Shown: piece after piece, positions 35,906-44,857 of the stretch
How positions within the stretch are numbered: position 1 is the stretch's first letter
Layout: each line of letters begins with the position of its first letter
NCBI GenBank assembly: GCA_964428355.1
Contig: CAYRYU010000005.1
Location: forward strand, 62,001-126,000
Reading direction: 5' to 3'
DNA length: 64,000 nt
Source: CAYRYU01 sp964428355
GTDB lineage: Bacteria > Muiribacteriota > Ozemobacteria > Ozemobacterales > Ozemobacteraceae
Made by a program: the position numbers and the translations under genes
The notes under the pieces: generated by a model
What the model was told of the DNA's origin: nothing
Databases searched by the model: none
The model's input: the letters and a program-made list of their open reading frames with translations, nothing else

Positions 35906-37505
35906 GGTGTCTGCTCCCTAGAAGTTCACGTGCGACTTCCCTATCGTCGAAGGGGATGGTCCTGTCGGCGAAGGTCTGTCCGGTTTCATGTCCCTTTCCG
36001 GCGATCAGAACGCTGTCCCCGGGCCGGGCGAGATCCAGCGCCATCGAAATTGCCTTTCGGCGGTCCGCCTCGGAGTAGACTTTTCCCTTGGGCATCCTTC
36101 CAAGGTCCGGGATCCCAGCGAGAATTTGCCGAATGATCTCGTTGGGGTCCTCCTTCCGCGGATTGTCACTGGTGATGATCGTGATGTCGGACATCGAGGC
36201 GGAAAACTTTCCCATGATCGGTCGTTTTTGGGGAGACCGGTTTCCACCGCAGCCAAAGACGGTGATCACCCGCCCCGCGGTCATGGGGCGGATCGTTACC
36301 AGAAGGTTCCTCAGGGCTTCGGGGGAGTGTGCGTAATCGACAACCACGGTAAGCCCCCGCGTATTGGCGATCGCCTCGAAACGCCCTGGAACACTTTCCA
36401 GGGCGGCAAGACCTTCCAGAATGTCCTCCCAACCCACTCCGATCGAGCGGCAAAGGCCCGCCGCCATCAGGGTGTTGAAGACGTTGAACATCCCGACCAG
36501 GGAGGTCCGACAGGGGAACCGGGTTCCATTCTCGACAATCGAGAACACGGTGCCTGGAGTCCAGGGATGGCTCCGTGCACCGGATTCGCCAGGAGGGCGA
36601 GGTCTTCCGGTGCCTGGAGTCCAGGGATGGCTCCGTGCACCGGATTCGCCAGGAGGGCGAGGTCTTCCGGGAGTTTGCCCGATCCGTTCGATGCCCTCGG
36701 GGAAGAGATCCGCCGCGGGATCCACGATGCTGACGGTGACTGTCTTTCGGTCTGCCCGACGGCACTCAGCCGCAAGCCGCCGCCCGTAATCATCGTCGAT
36801 CCCGATGACGGCGGTTCGGTTTTTCGGGAGCAGTTCGAGGAAAAGCCTTGCTTTTGCCCTGAAGTAGTCCTCCATGTCCGGATGGAACTCGGTGTGCTCG
36901 AGGGAGAGGTTGGAAAACCCCGCCGCGGAGAATGTAACATCCTCTACACGCCAGGTCTTGAGTGCGTGAGAGCTGACTTCCATTACGCCCGCCCTTACCC
37001 CCTTTCGCATGGCCCGGCTCATTAGTGAGACCAGCTCGAGGGACTCGGGAGTCGTGTTTTTGGCTGGAAGAACCGCCCCTCCTAGATCGTATTCGACGGT
37101 CCCGAACCTCCAGGCCTGACCGAATGCCCTCCGAAGCACCGACTGAACGAGGTAGGTCGTCGTCGTCTTTCCTTTCGTTCCGGTGATTCCCAGAAGAGTC
37201 GCCCGTGCCGAAGGATCCCCGAAGAACTGCCTGGCGATCCAGGAGAGACACTTCCGGGCATTCGAAACCCTGACCAGGGGGACCTCGACGGCGGGGGGAT
37301 TTCCTTCCGCCACCACCGCCACTGCACCCTGTTCCATGGCTTTTCCAATGAAGGAAGCCCCATCGACGTTGGTCCCAGGAAGTGCGACAAAGAGGCTTCC
37401 CGGAACACACGCACGTGAGTCGAATGCCACGGACCGGATGGGGATCTCGACTGATCCTGCAACACCAACCACGTCGGGTGGGAGAAGTTCAGACAACCTT
37501 TTCAT
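35898..37505 (-). CDS. murE: UDP-MurNAc-tripeptide synthetase MurE with a duplicated 20-residue insertion
   Basis: A 535-residue Mur ligase with the P-loop GITGTKGKTTTTY. The motif SDNPRKEDP is the DNPR type of meso-diaminopimelate-adding enzymes, so this cell wall should contain mDAP. The residue VEVSSHALK and the ATP-site block DYAHSPEALRNLL are present. Two identical 20-residue copies (positions 36551-36670) are inserted in frame in the central domain before VFSIVENGTRF, at a site where other MurE proteins have a short loop, so activity is probably kept. ATG 37505 follows GGAGAA. Confidence 0.93.
   Translation of the reverse strand: MKRLSELLPPDVVGVAGSVEIPIRSVAFDSRACVPGSLFVALPGTNVDGASFIGKAMEQGAVAVVAEGNPPAVEVPLVRVSNARKCLSWIARQFFGDPSARATLLGITGTKGKTTTTYLVQSVLRRAFGQAWRFGTVEYDLGGAVLPAKNTTPESLELVSLMSRAMRKGVRAGVMEVSSHALKTWRVEDVTFSAAGFSNLSLEHTEFHPDMEDYFRAKARLFLELLPKNRTAVIGIDDDYGRRLAAECRRADRKTVTVSIVDPAADLFPEGIERIGQTPGRPRPPGESGARSHPWTPGTGRPRPPGESGARSHPWTPGTVFSIVENGTRFPCRTSLVGMFNVFNTLMAAGLCRSIGVGWEDILEGLAALESVPGRFEAIANTRGLTVVVDYAHSPEALRNLLVTIRPMTAGRVITVFGCGGNRSPQKRPIMGKFSASMSDITIITSDNPRKEDPNEIIRQILAGIPDLGRMPKGKVYSEADRRKAISMALDLARPGDSVLIAGKGHETGQTFADRTIPFDDREVARELLGSRHHA
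36551..36670. repeat. Exact 2 x 60 bp tandem duplication inside murE
   Basis: 36551-36610 and 36611-36670 are identical at all 60 positions, including wobble bases. Each unit can fold into two imperfect hairpins: GTGC...GCAC (36550-36580, with inner GGAG/CTCC and CCA/TGG pairs) and CCGGA...TCCGG (36580-36610, with inner CGCC/GGCG). It encodes proline/arginine-rich residues in frame. Confidence 0.95.
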
Positions 37506-37558
37506 GGAGTTCTCCTGGAATCACGGGTTTTTCCTGCCCAAAACCTCAAACCGGAGTT

Positions 37559-39583
37559 TCACATCCGGGAGGAAAATTTCACCTGGACGACCGTGGAAGA
37601 ATCGATCGCGGTCCCGGACCGGGGAGTCTGATCGCACGCGCGTCCACTGCCAATCAGCCGGGTTTGGAGGTTCAACTCCCTGGCCTTCCTGGCGACTTGT
37701 TTCAGGGTCATTCCGGAAAAATCGGGAATCATCGCCTGGCTGGGGATCGTCATCCGGGAAAGGAAAGCGGGAGCAGCCGACTGGAAGGAACCCATCTGGC
37801 TGCCGCCCCTGGAGATGAGGATCGAACCCGAGTCACCCCCTGATTCCGCGGCCGGCAAGGAATCGCTTGCGAGTCCGATCGTCTGGATCCGATCGGGGGG
37901 AACTTTCATGTGCTTCAGGATCCTGTCCAGAATAATGGAGAAAAAGGGTGCAGCCACCTTTCCCCCATACAGGGTCTCTTCGTCGCCTTTGGGTTCGTTA
38001 ACCGCCACCAGGAGTACTACTCGCGGGTCGATTGCCGGTGCCATCCCGATGAAGGAGGCAACCACCTTTTCATGGAAATACCCTCCCTTGGGGTTCGCTT
38101 TCTGGGCTGTACTGGTCTTTCCTCCGATCGAATAGTCGGGCAGACGTGCCAGTTTGCCGGTTCCCGTCTCGACCACGCCGCGAAGCATCTGTCGGAGACG
38201 TTTCGCGATCTCGGGGGAGAACACCTGTCTTTTCTGGACGGGCTGGAAATCCTCAACGATGTCCCCGGATTGGGAAATGATGCGTTTCACGAGCCTGGGT
38301 TGCATCAGCCATCCCCCATTGGCAATCGCCGAATAGGCGGACACGAGCTGGAGATCTGTCACCGCGATTTCCTGGCCAATGCACAGGGAAGGTGCGGAGA
38401 GGGCGGACCAACGGGAAGGCGGAGCAAACAAACCATTGGTCTCGGCAGGGACTTCCAGTCCGGTCGCCTCGCCAAACCCGAGCTGGCGATACTTCCGGAA
38501 AAGCTGGCGGGGATCTAGAATTTGCGAGATCTGGATCATGGTTGCGTTGCAGGATTCCGCGATCGCCTTGTCGATATCGACAAGCCCGTGGCTGCCGTGA
38601 CACCGGATCCGGCGGCCGGCGATCTCGATCCCACCGCGGCAATAGAAGCGGCTCGAGGAGGTCAGTTTCCCCGTCTCGAGCCCCAATCCGACGGGGAAAA
38701 TCTTCATGCAGGAGCCCGGTTCGAAGAAGTCCACCAGTGGGCGGTTCCGGTGCGAGTCCGGTTCCGACGTGGCGAATGAGTTGAGATCGTAGCTCGGGAG
38801 ACACGCCAGGCCGAGGATTTCCCCGCTTTGGGGGTCCATTGCCACCGCGGTGGCGTCGATCGGCTTGTACTGGTTCATGATTTTCGCCAGCTCTGTTTCG
38901 AGGATGTGTTGGATGAAAGAGTCGATGGTAAGAACCAGGTTGTTCCCACCCATTGGCGGCTGGACGATCCGGATGCTGGCAGGGCCGTCCTCACCGAAAC
39001 TCACGTCCTCCTGGACTGCAAGCCCCGTGTAACCGCGCAGGGTCCGGTCGAAGGAGAGTTCCATCCCCTCGAGACCATGGCCATCCGTTCCCGCGAATCC
39101 GATGAGGTTCGCGGCGAGGGAGTTCTGGGGGTAGACACGGCGATAGTTTTCTTCGAGAATCACGCCCGGGATCTTCATTTTCAGGATCTTGGTGGCGAGG
39201 CTCCGTTCGAGATTCTTGTATATTGGAAGATACCCCTGCCGTCCCCCCACCTTGGCGATTATCTCGTCGCGAGTCATGGGAAGAAACGTCGAAAGGATGG
39301 TGGCCGCCTCGGGAAGGGATTTGAGTTCCCGCGTGAAAAGGAAAACCGTGTAGGTTTCGACTGAAAGGGCGAACTCCACCCCGTTCCGGTCGGAAATCGA
39401 GCCCCGTTTCATTTCCAGAATCCTCCGGCTCTGGTGATTGCTTTCCGACCGCCGGTTCCATTCGTCGTGTTGTACAACCTGAAGCTGTACCATCCGCACG
39501 ACGAAAACGGCAAGAATCAGGGCAATGGATCCAAAAAAGGCCAGGGCCCGGATGGCCCTCGGCCGGAGACGGGTGACCTTCAC
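37559..39583 (-). CDS. ftsI: Class B penicillin-binding protein (FtsI/SpoVD-like) with PASTA domain
   Basis: A 674-residue septal transpeptidase. One N-terminal transmembrane anchor (about residues 13-34) is followed by a pedestal domain and then a transpeptidase domain. The catalytic SxxK is PGSCMK (Ser ~291), SxN is SCN (~344) and KTG appears as KTS (GGKTSTAQK, ~488). The last ~60 residues (IPDFSGMTLKQVARKA) form one PASTA domain, which binds peptidoglycan and is more typical of Gram-positive division PBPs. The start is GTG 39583, overlapping the rsmH stop by one base. It sits between rsmH and murE as expected for ftsI. Confidence 0.93.
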   Translation of the reverse strand: MKVTRLRPRAIRALAFFGSIALILAVFVVRMVQLQVVQHDEWNRRSESNHQSRRILEMKRGSISDRNGVEFALSVETYTVFLFTRELKSLPEAATILSTFLPMTRDEIIAKVGGRQGYLPIYKNLERSLATKILKMKIPGVILEENYRRVYPQNSLAANLIGFAGTDGHGLEGMELSFDRTLRGYTGLAVQEDVSFGEDGPASIRIVQPPMGGNNLVLTIDSFIQHILETELAKIMNQYKPIDATAVAMDPQSGEILGLACLPSYDLNSFATSEPDSHRNRPLVDFFEPGSCMKIFPVGLGLETGKLTSSSRFYCRGGIEIAGRRIRCHGSHGLVDIDKAIAESCNATMIQISQILDPRQLFRKYRQLGFGEATGLEVPAETNGLFAPPSRWSALSAPSLCIGQEIAVTDLQLVSAYSAIANGGWLMQPRLVKRIISQSGDIVEDFQPVQKRQVFSPEIAKRLRQMLRGVVETGTGKLARLPDYSIGGKTSTAQKANPKGGYFHEKVVASFIGMAPAIDPRVVLLVAVNEPKGDEETLYGGKVAAPFFSIILDRILKHMKVPPDRIQTIGLASDSLPAAESGGDSGSILISRGGSQMGSFQSAAPAFLSRMTIPSQAMIPDFSGMTLKQVARKARELNLQTRLIGSGRACDQTPRSGTAIDSSTVVQVKFSSRM

Positions 39584-40584
39584 TAAGGTTCCTCCTTCGG
39601 AAATCCGACTTCCTGTTTCCCATCGGCTCGAGGCGATTCATCCTGTGCAGGAACGCCGATCTTTTGGGCAACCCGCATCTTGGCCGAACGCGCGCGCGGA
39701 TTCTCATGGATCTCTACTTCGTCGGCAACGATCGGTTTTCGGGTCAGGACCTCGAGAGTGGGCTTCTGTCCGCACATGCAAACCGGAAGTCCCGGAGGGC
39801 ATGTGCAACCCTTCTTGCGCGTCGCGAAGAAGGTCTTCACGATGCGGTCTTCGAGCGAATGGAACGAAATCACCGAGATCCTTCCACCCGGCTTGAGGCA
39901 CTCGAAGGCCTCGAGCAGCCCCCGCCGGAGTTCATCGAGCTCCTCGTTGACCGCTATCCGCAGGGCTTGGAAGACCCTCGTTGCGGGGTGGATCCTCGAG
40001 CTTTCCCTCAATGGCTTGGGGATTGCAGTCTCCACAACCCGGACCAGATCGAGGGTGGTTGCGATCCCCGTTTTTTCGCGGGATTCGACGATCGCCCTGG
40101 CTATCCGCCGGGAAAACCGCTCTTCACCGTATTCCCAGAAGATCCGCGAAAGCTCCTCCTTGGATTCACCGTTCACGAGGTCGGCCGCGGTCAACCCCTG
40201 GCTGCGATCCAGGCGCATGTCGAGAGGCCCGGGACTCTGGAAGGAGAATCCCCGTGCAGGGTCATCGAAATGATGGGAACAGACCCCGAGGTCGAAAAGG
40301 ATCCCGTCGACTCCTCCAACGTTGATCCCGGCAAGAAGTGAGGGAAGGGATGAAAACCTTCCCACCACGAGTTTCAACCTGGGATCCTGGAACGCGGATG
40401 CCACGGAGGCCTGGAGTTCGCCGTCCCTGTCAATTCCGATACAGGTATGGATCCCGGGGAAACGCTCCAAGAGAGCCCGGGAATGGCCTCCAGCTCCGAA
40501 AGTCGCATCCACGAAGACCGTCCCTTCTGGTGGGAATCCCAGTTCCAGAAAAGGAGCGAGAAGAACGGGACGGTGGATCATCAT
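39583..40584 (-). CDS. rsmH: 16S rRNA (cytosine-1402-N4) methyltransferase RsmH
   Basis: A 333-residue MraW/RsmH enzyme that N4-methylates C1402 of 16S rRNA with SAM. Signatures are MIHRPVLL, the SAM loop VDATFGAGGHSRALL, FDLGVCSHHFDDPARGFSF, NEELDELRRGLL and ISFHSLEDRIVK. Two consecutive ATGs (40584 and 40581) lie directly after the ftsL stop. The C-terminal tail is basic and slightly extended. Confidence 0.95.
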   Translation of the reverse strand: MMIHRPVLLAPFLELGFPPEGTVFVDATFGAGGHSRALLERFPGIHTCIGIDRDGELQASVASAFQDPRLKLVVGRFSSLPSLLAGINVGGVDGILFDLGVCSHHFDDPARGFSFQSPGPLDMRLDRSQGLTAADLVNGESKEELSRIFWEYGEERFSRRIARAIVESREKTGIATTLDLVRVVETAIPKPLRESSRIHPATRVFQALRIAVNEELDELRRGLLEAFECLKPGGRISVISFHSLEDRIVKTFFATRKKGCTCPPGLPVCMCGQKPTLEVLTRKPIVADEVEIHENPRARSAKMRVAQKIGVPAQDESPRADGKQEVGFPKEEP

Positions 40585-40585
40585 G

Positions 40586-40975
40586 TCATCGCCGGGCCTG
40601 GAGGAATTCCGCGGGCATGGGAATGTAGCAGAGCTTTTTCGGAACGACCATCCCGAGATCGGATTTGGCCACCTTTTCGATACGGCTGATCGACTGGAGC
40701 TTGGATATCTCCGCACGCAGAACCGCGTTGTTCGTTTCGAGGCCCTGGATATGGGTTTCCAAGCTCTTGATCCTGAGCTTGACTTCGACCATCTTCGTGG
40801 ATTGCCAGATGTACAGGGTGAACATGAGGCTGAGAAGAAGGATGGCGGTCAGGTAGAGCCGGACCATCTGGCGGCGTCGGGAAACCTGGCGCGGAGCTTC
40901 TTCCCCGCGAGCGAGGATCCTGGCGAAATTGGGAGTGTTCCGCTTCAGTGAGACCAATTTTGGAAGGGTCATCAT
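40586..40975 (-). CDS. ftsL: FtsL-like cell division protein
   Basis: A 129-residue bitopic protein. A basic cytoplasmic N-terminus is followed by one transmembrane helix (about 38-58, LYLTAILLLSLMFTLYI), then a coiled coil (IKSLETHIQGLETNNAVLRAEI is the heptad region, shown in part), as in FtsL/DivIC of the divisome. It lies before rsmH, the reverse of the usual rsmH-ftsL order. No mraZ is seen upstream. Confidence 0.85.
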   Translation of the reverse strand: MMTLPKLVSLKRNTPNFARILARGEEAPRQVSRRRQMVRLYLTAILLLSLMFTLYIWQSTKMVEVKLRIKSLETHIQGLETNNAVLRAEISKLQSISRIEKVAKSDLGMVVPKKLCYIPMPAEFLQARR

Positions 40976-41067
40976 CAGTTACGCCTTTTCGGGCTGGCCT
41001 CCTTGGACTTGGGAGTCATTTCTGCTCCAGGAAATATTTCGGCAAGTTGCGGGTTCCGTATTAGGCT

Positions 41068-41535
41068 TTACAACCGATAATCGATGATTGCGGATACCCC
41101 GACACCGTAAACCCGGTTGATTCCCTTCATGGTCGAGGAGGGAATCAGCGCCTGGACATTGAACCGGTGCCCTTTGTCCAGTGTGGCTGCGACGGCGAAC
41201 ACAACTTCCACTGTCTTTACCGCATCTGCGGGGCCCAGCACCTGGCATGCCCCAGCCTCGATTCCCTGGCCGAAGGTCAAGATCGGAACGACTTTGGTCG
41301 CGTCACGGTTGGCGGCACCCTTGTTCTGGAAGACGCCATTGATGAACTTGTTCAGTTCACCGCCGAACTGCTTGATCAGGAGAACGATTCCGGCCCCTTT
41401 GAGAAGCTTTCCCAAGGCATCCTTTCCGCCGAGTTTGATCTCGGGAAACTTGATCGCCTCGACCTGGGTCAGGGCAAGACCCACGAGGGTCGCCAGACAA
41501 ACCAGAACCAGACACCGCTTCCGATTACCGAGCAT
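41068..41535 (-). CDS. Small exported protein of unknown function
   Basis: A 155-residue protein with a clear signal peptide (residues 1-27, CLVLVCLATLVGLALT). The mature part is small-residue and Gly-rich with regular amphipathic segments (GKLLKGAGIVLLIKQFGGELN), and it ends in a beta-like stretch (VYGVGVSAIIDYRL). I recognise no family. An AGGAGGAG sequence precedes the ATG at 41535. It stands between the dcw cluster and the C11 peptidase, all on the minus strand. Confidence 0.75.
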   Translation of the reverse strand: MLGNRKRCLVLVCLATLVGLALTQVEAIKFPEIKLGGKDALGKLLKGAGIVLLIKQFGGELNKFINGVFQNKGAANRDATKVVPILTFGQGIEAGACQVLGPADAVKTVEVVFAVAATLDKGHRFNVQALIPSSTMKGINRVYGVGVSAIIDYRL

Positions 41536-41567
41536 GAATCTCCTCCTGCTTGAATAGGCCCGTACAG

Positions 41568-41606
41568 CGAAACAGAGAGAAACCCGAAGGGTTCCTCCCT
41601 GTTTCG
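41568..41606 (-). terminator. Stem-loop terminator after the C11 peptidase
   Basis: An outer 8 bp stem (41568-41575 with 41599-41606) encloses an AACCC/GGGTT hairpin that is followed on the minus strand by a pyrimidine-rich tract. It begins 12 bases past the peptidase stop. Confidence 0.55.
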
Positions 41607-41618
41607 AAAAGGGTCGGG

Positions 41619-44318
41619 TTACCTGGGGATCACCGTACCATGCTGGCGTTTAAATTCCAAGAGGGATCGGATATTTTTTTCGAGGTTTCCGAAGCCCGGC
41701 TTGACATCTTCGGGCAGACTTCCGATGGTTTCGAGCGCCTTGGCCGCGAGGCCCGGGTCGGATTCGAACCGCTCCTGGACCTGGCGTGCGATCCTGTCCT
41801 GGAGTTCGTTCACCAACTCGACATCGTCGAGGAACTGGCCCGATCGGGTGGTACCATTTGCACGGCGTGTTACAATTGCGAGATCCCTGATCTGGGAATC
41901 GACTTCGGGATTCATGAATGCGGCGATTGCCTGGATCATGGAATTTCTCTGGGGAACCGAGTTGATGGCCTCGAGACCGAAGGCGAAAAGCATCAGCCGA
42001 TATCCGTCATTCACCGAGACCCCTGCGGTTCCAGAGGATTTGACCCCCCGGGTCGGGGAGTTCGGCTTCAGGTCCGGACCGTTCATGTCGTCGTCGTTGG
42101 CGAGATCACGGGCACCTGGTTCGAACTTCATGATTGTCCGGGCACCCGAAAGGGTATCCATCTCATCGGGCCATTTCTGGTTGTTCGCGCCGTCTCCACC
42201 GAAAATCTGGAAAACCGCTTCCTTCACGAAACCGTTCGTCCCCTTCACGACATGGACGTTCGTATCGTCCTGGACGAAGCCCACCTTGCAGAAGTCCTTG
42301 AGGAAGGGGGTTTCGCGCAGCCCGAAAGCGAGGTCCTGCCCGGAAAGGACCAGGCGTCCCCCGGATTTCAGGAACCCGGTCAGGGCTTCGATCTCCCCGG
42401 AAGTCGGTCTTTGGGGATCGGACGAATCCTGGACCGAGAAAAGAACCCACCCGTCCTTGTACCTTTTCAGGACGTCGGGTTTCACGTCTCCGTCGAGCAT
42501 CCGGTCCCAGATGTCGAACTTGATCTTGTTGTCACGAAGCATCGCCTGGAGAATCGGTGCGGCCGGGGAAAACCCGTCGGTGAAAACGAGGAGGACGTTT
42601 CCGGAACTCATGAAAGAACTCTTCACGTAAAAAGTGGTCTTGTAGGTGGCCGCGGGGATTCCTTCACCCTGGATGGTAATGCTAAGGGGAACAGCGGTAT
42701 CCAGGGCCGTATCGGCCGCCACGGTAAAGTCGATGCAAGGGATCAGGGATTCCTTCCCGGGAGCGGGAAGCTCGGCCAGGGAAAAGTCGGCCTTCTTGGG
42801 TGAAATCGCGTTGCTCCCGGACTCGATCTTCCCGTCGATCCCTTTCAGGGTCTGCTTTCCAAGGTTCCTGATCAGGAGCTTGACCTTGACCGACTCCCCC
42901 GGTGCGATCCGGCCGTCATGGTTCTTGTCATCAAGGACGACCTCCTGGATCTTGAGATAGGGTATCGAGGGACTTTCCATCTCCTGCAGGAACTCGAACC
43001 ATTTGTGCTGCTTGGACATCTCGAGCATCTTGTATCGTTTCTTGTAAGTTCGGAAACCCGAGCGGTCGGGGAAGAATATGGAAACGCCGCAGCTTTCATC
43101 GTATTTTGTTCCGGTGTGTTTCTCGACGGCGACCAGACCGCCCTTGCGCCGGGGGCCCATGAGGGCTTCGAACGCCTCTCCCGCCGCTTTTTTCAGCTCA
43201 GGGCTCGTGGTCTTGGCTTCCAGCAGCCTGAGGAAGTGCCCCAGATCGATGTAATCCTTGTAAACGTATTTCAATGCCTCTTCCCGGGCTTGCTCGAACT
43301 TGTCGATATCGGAAATGTTCCTTTTGGCGGCTGCGCAGAATTCGTCCAGGACTTTCAGAAAGGATGGGATCTTTGATAGATCCATGGCTGAGAGAGTAAC
43401 GGCGGCATTGCCCTGGGATCCGGCGGAGTAGGAATCTTTGTAGGCCGCCACGACGAGTTCCCCGAATTTGGGTCCATCCAGGTCGGGGCGCGTCGTCAGG
43501 ATGCGGAAGATCGTGTCGTTGGGCCACCCCCGCTCGGTTTCCAGGTCCGCCGAGCCGACCATGCATTTGGCGTGGGGAGCAAGGGAAAAACCGACTTCGA
43601 CCATCTGCATGAGGCATGCATCGAACCCGACAATCTCGAGAGGTTTCCCGAGGACCTCCACAACTGATTTCAGGGTGGTTCCAAGGGTGGGAATATCCAT
43701 CGAGGTTCCTGAGGTGTCATCGTAGGAAATGTTGTATGAGATCGAATTGAGAGCCTGTTCAAGCTGCGGGCTCGGAGCCCATTGAATCGATGCGGAAAGG
43801 TCGGGCTGGATTTCCTTCCAGCCGGTACCATGGTTCCAGAAAATCAGGGCGTATCTTTCGGCCGGGAAGTTCTCCCGGCACCACCTTGCAAACTCGACAA
43901 GAGTATTGGGGTCGGCCATATCGACTTCCCCGAGGTCCATGAGCTCCTTGGAGGTGAACTCCTGGGGTTTGTTGTCCTTCTGAATCAAAAAGCGCTTGGT
44001 CCCGGTCCATTTTATGGGGGAATCCTGGGTGTATTTTCCGTTCCTGTCGATCTGGACGACCAGATTGACATCCCCGGTGGAGCCGACCTCTTCATACTCG
44101 TTGAGATCCGCGTCTGTTCCCTTTTCCAGGTTGTTGTCCGCCGCCATGAAGATCATGACCGTCCATTTCTTGACCTGGAGGTTCGAAGTGGAGGGGGAAG
44201 TCGGGCGCCGCGAGTTCCGCGGAGCGGCCTCTCCCGCAAAGGCGAACAGATGGAGGATCAGGACCAGGATTGCTGCGAGAATCGGGTAGGATGACTGTCG
44301 AGTGGTGGATGAACTCAT
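41619..44318 (-). CDS. Secreted clostripain-family (C11) cysteine peptidase with C-terminal domains
   Basis: An 899-residue exported protein with a signal peptide at residues 1-32. Residues ~50-440 form a C11 peptidase domain with the catalytic dyad H163 (FWNHGTGW) and C235 (GFDACLMQMVE) and the conserved start WTVMIFMAADNNLE. C11 enzymes cleave after Arg or Lys. The C-terminal half has a CARDB-like beta domain (VKVKLLIRNLGKQTLKGIDG) and an alpha/beta region (VLLVFTDGFSPAAPILQAML) resembling a glutamine-amidotransferase-like fold. ATG 44318 follows GGAGG and is favoured over an upstream in-frame ATG that lies in the promoter region. Confidence 0.9.
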   Translation of the reverse strand: MSSSTTRQSSYPILAAILVLILHLFAFAGEAAPRNSRRPTSPSTSNLQVKKWTVMIFMAADNNLEKGTDADLNEYEEVGSTGDVNLVVQIDRNGKYTQDSPIKWTGTKRFLIQKDNKPQEFTSKELMDLGEVDMADPNTLVEFARWCRENFPAERYALIFWNHGTGWKEIQPDLSASIQWAPSPQLEQALNSISYNISYDDTSGTSMDIPTLGTTLKSVVEVLGKPLEIVGFDACLMQMVEVGFSLAPHAKCMVGSADLETERGWPNDTIFRILTTRPDLDGPKFGELVVAAYKDSYSAGSQGNAAVTLSAMDLSKIPSFLKVLDEFCAAAKRNISDIDKFEQAREEALKYVYKDYIDLGHFLRLLEAKTTSPELKKAAGEAFEALMGPRRKGGLVAVEKHTGTKYDESCGVSIFFPDRSGFRTYKKRYKMLEMSKQHKWFEFLQEMESPSIPYLKIQEVVLDDKNHDGRIAPGESVKVKLLIRNLGKQTLKGIDGKIESGSNAISPKKADFSLAELPAPGKESLIPCIDFTVAADTALDTAVPLSITIQGEGIPAATYKTTFYVKSSFMSSGNVLLVFTDGFSPAAPILQAMLRDNKIKFDIWDRMLDGDVKPDVLKRYKDGWVLFSVQDSSDPQRPTSGEIEALTGFLKSGGRLVLSGQDLAFGLRETPFLKDFCKVGFVQDDTNVHVVKGTNGFVKEAVFQIFGGDGANNQKWPDEMDTLSGARTIMKFEPGARDLANDDDMNGPDLKPNSPTRGVKSSGTAGVSVNDGYRLMLFAFGLEAINSVPQRNSMIQAIAAFMNPEVDSQIRDLAIVTRRANGTTRSGQFLDDVELVNELQDRIARQVQERFESDPGLAAKALETIGSLPEDVKPGFGNLEKNIRSLLEFKRQHGTVIPR

Positions 44319-44381
44319 GTCGCCCGGCCTCCAGGTTGAAAAAGATTTGGACAAAGAGAGTACCAGCCTGTCATATTGGCA

Positions 44382-44411
44382 ATTATAGCCGCCGGAGAGA
44401 GAAAGTGTCAA
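44382..44411 (-). promoter_or_regulatory. Near-consensus sigma70 promoter of the C11 peptidase gene
   Basis: Minus strand: TTGACA (44411-44406), an 18 bp spacer and TATAAT (44387-44382). Both hexamers are perfect. Confidence 0.8.
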
Positions 44412-44441
44412 TGGGAAGGGAATTTCCATCCGAACCGGAAA

Positions 44442-44470
44442 TTGACTTTTCCATCGGAAGATGGTAGTTT
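44442..44470 (+). promoter_or_regulatory. Promoter of the small Tudor-like protein gene
   Basis: TTGACT (44442-44447), a 17 bp spacer and TAGTTT (44465-44470), divergent from the peptidase promoter and followed by GGGAGG before the ATG at 44502. Confidence 0.55.
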
Positions 44471-44501
44471 TAGCGGATCATTTTGCATGGGAGGGAATCC
44501 G

Positions 44502-44768
44502 ATGGCAAAGGCAAAAACAATCAAAAAGGCTGATGTGAAGGTCCAGGAGCCTGCACCGAAGAAGAAAGAAAAGGCCGCTCAGGGCGAACCGAAAGAATAT
44601 TCCTCCTCCGAAGTCTATGAGGAAGGGGAACGGATTTTCCACAAGATCTGGGACGACGTTGGCGAAGTCCTGGAGGTGGGCACGACCGAAGACGGAATCA
44701 GGAAAATGAAAGTCCATTTCGAGAAGGTCGGAGTGAAGAATCTCCGGATGGGTCAATCGCCCGGCTAA
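44502..44768 (+). CDS. Small basic protein with a UvrD/PcrA-type Tudor-like domain
   Basis: An 88-residue protein. A lysine-rich N-terminal tail (AKAKTIKKADVKVQ) is followed by GERIFHKIWDDVGEVLEV and KMKVHFEKVGVKNLRMG. This resembles the C-terminal Tudor-like domain of UvrD/PcrA helicases, which contacts RNA polymerase, here as a stand-alone domain. The start at 44502 is set by GGGAGG; an in-frame ATG 15 bases upstream has none. A DNA- or RNA-polymerase-binding role is inferred only. It has its own promoter and terminator, so it is a single-gene unit. Confidence 0.75.
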   Translation: MAKAKTIKKADVKVQEPAPKKKEKAAQGEPKEYSSSEVYEEGERIFHKIWDDVGEVLEVGTTEDGIRKMKVHFEKVGVKNLRMGQSPG

Positions 44769-44788
44769 AACGAAACAACGCAATCGGG

Positions 44789-44816
44789 ACGGAGCCTTCT
44801 GGCTCCGTTTTTTTTT
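44789..44816 (+). terminator. Strong intrinsic terminator
   Basis: An 8 bp stem (44789-44796 with 44801-44808), a TTCT loop, then nine T. Confidence 0.93.
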
Positions 44817-44857
44817 CCCGTTGTTTTCCTCTCCCGGTGGTCGCAGTTTCCGGATGC

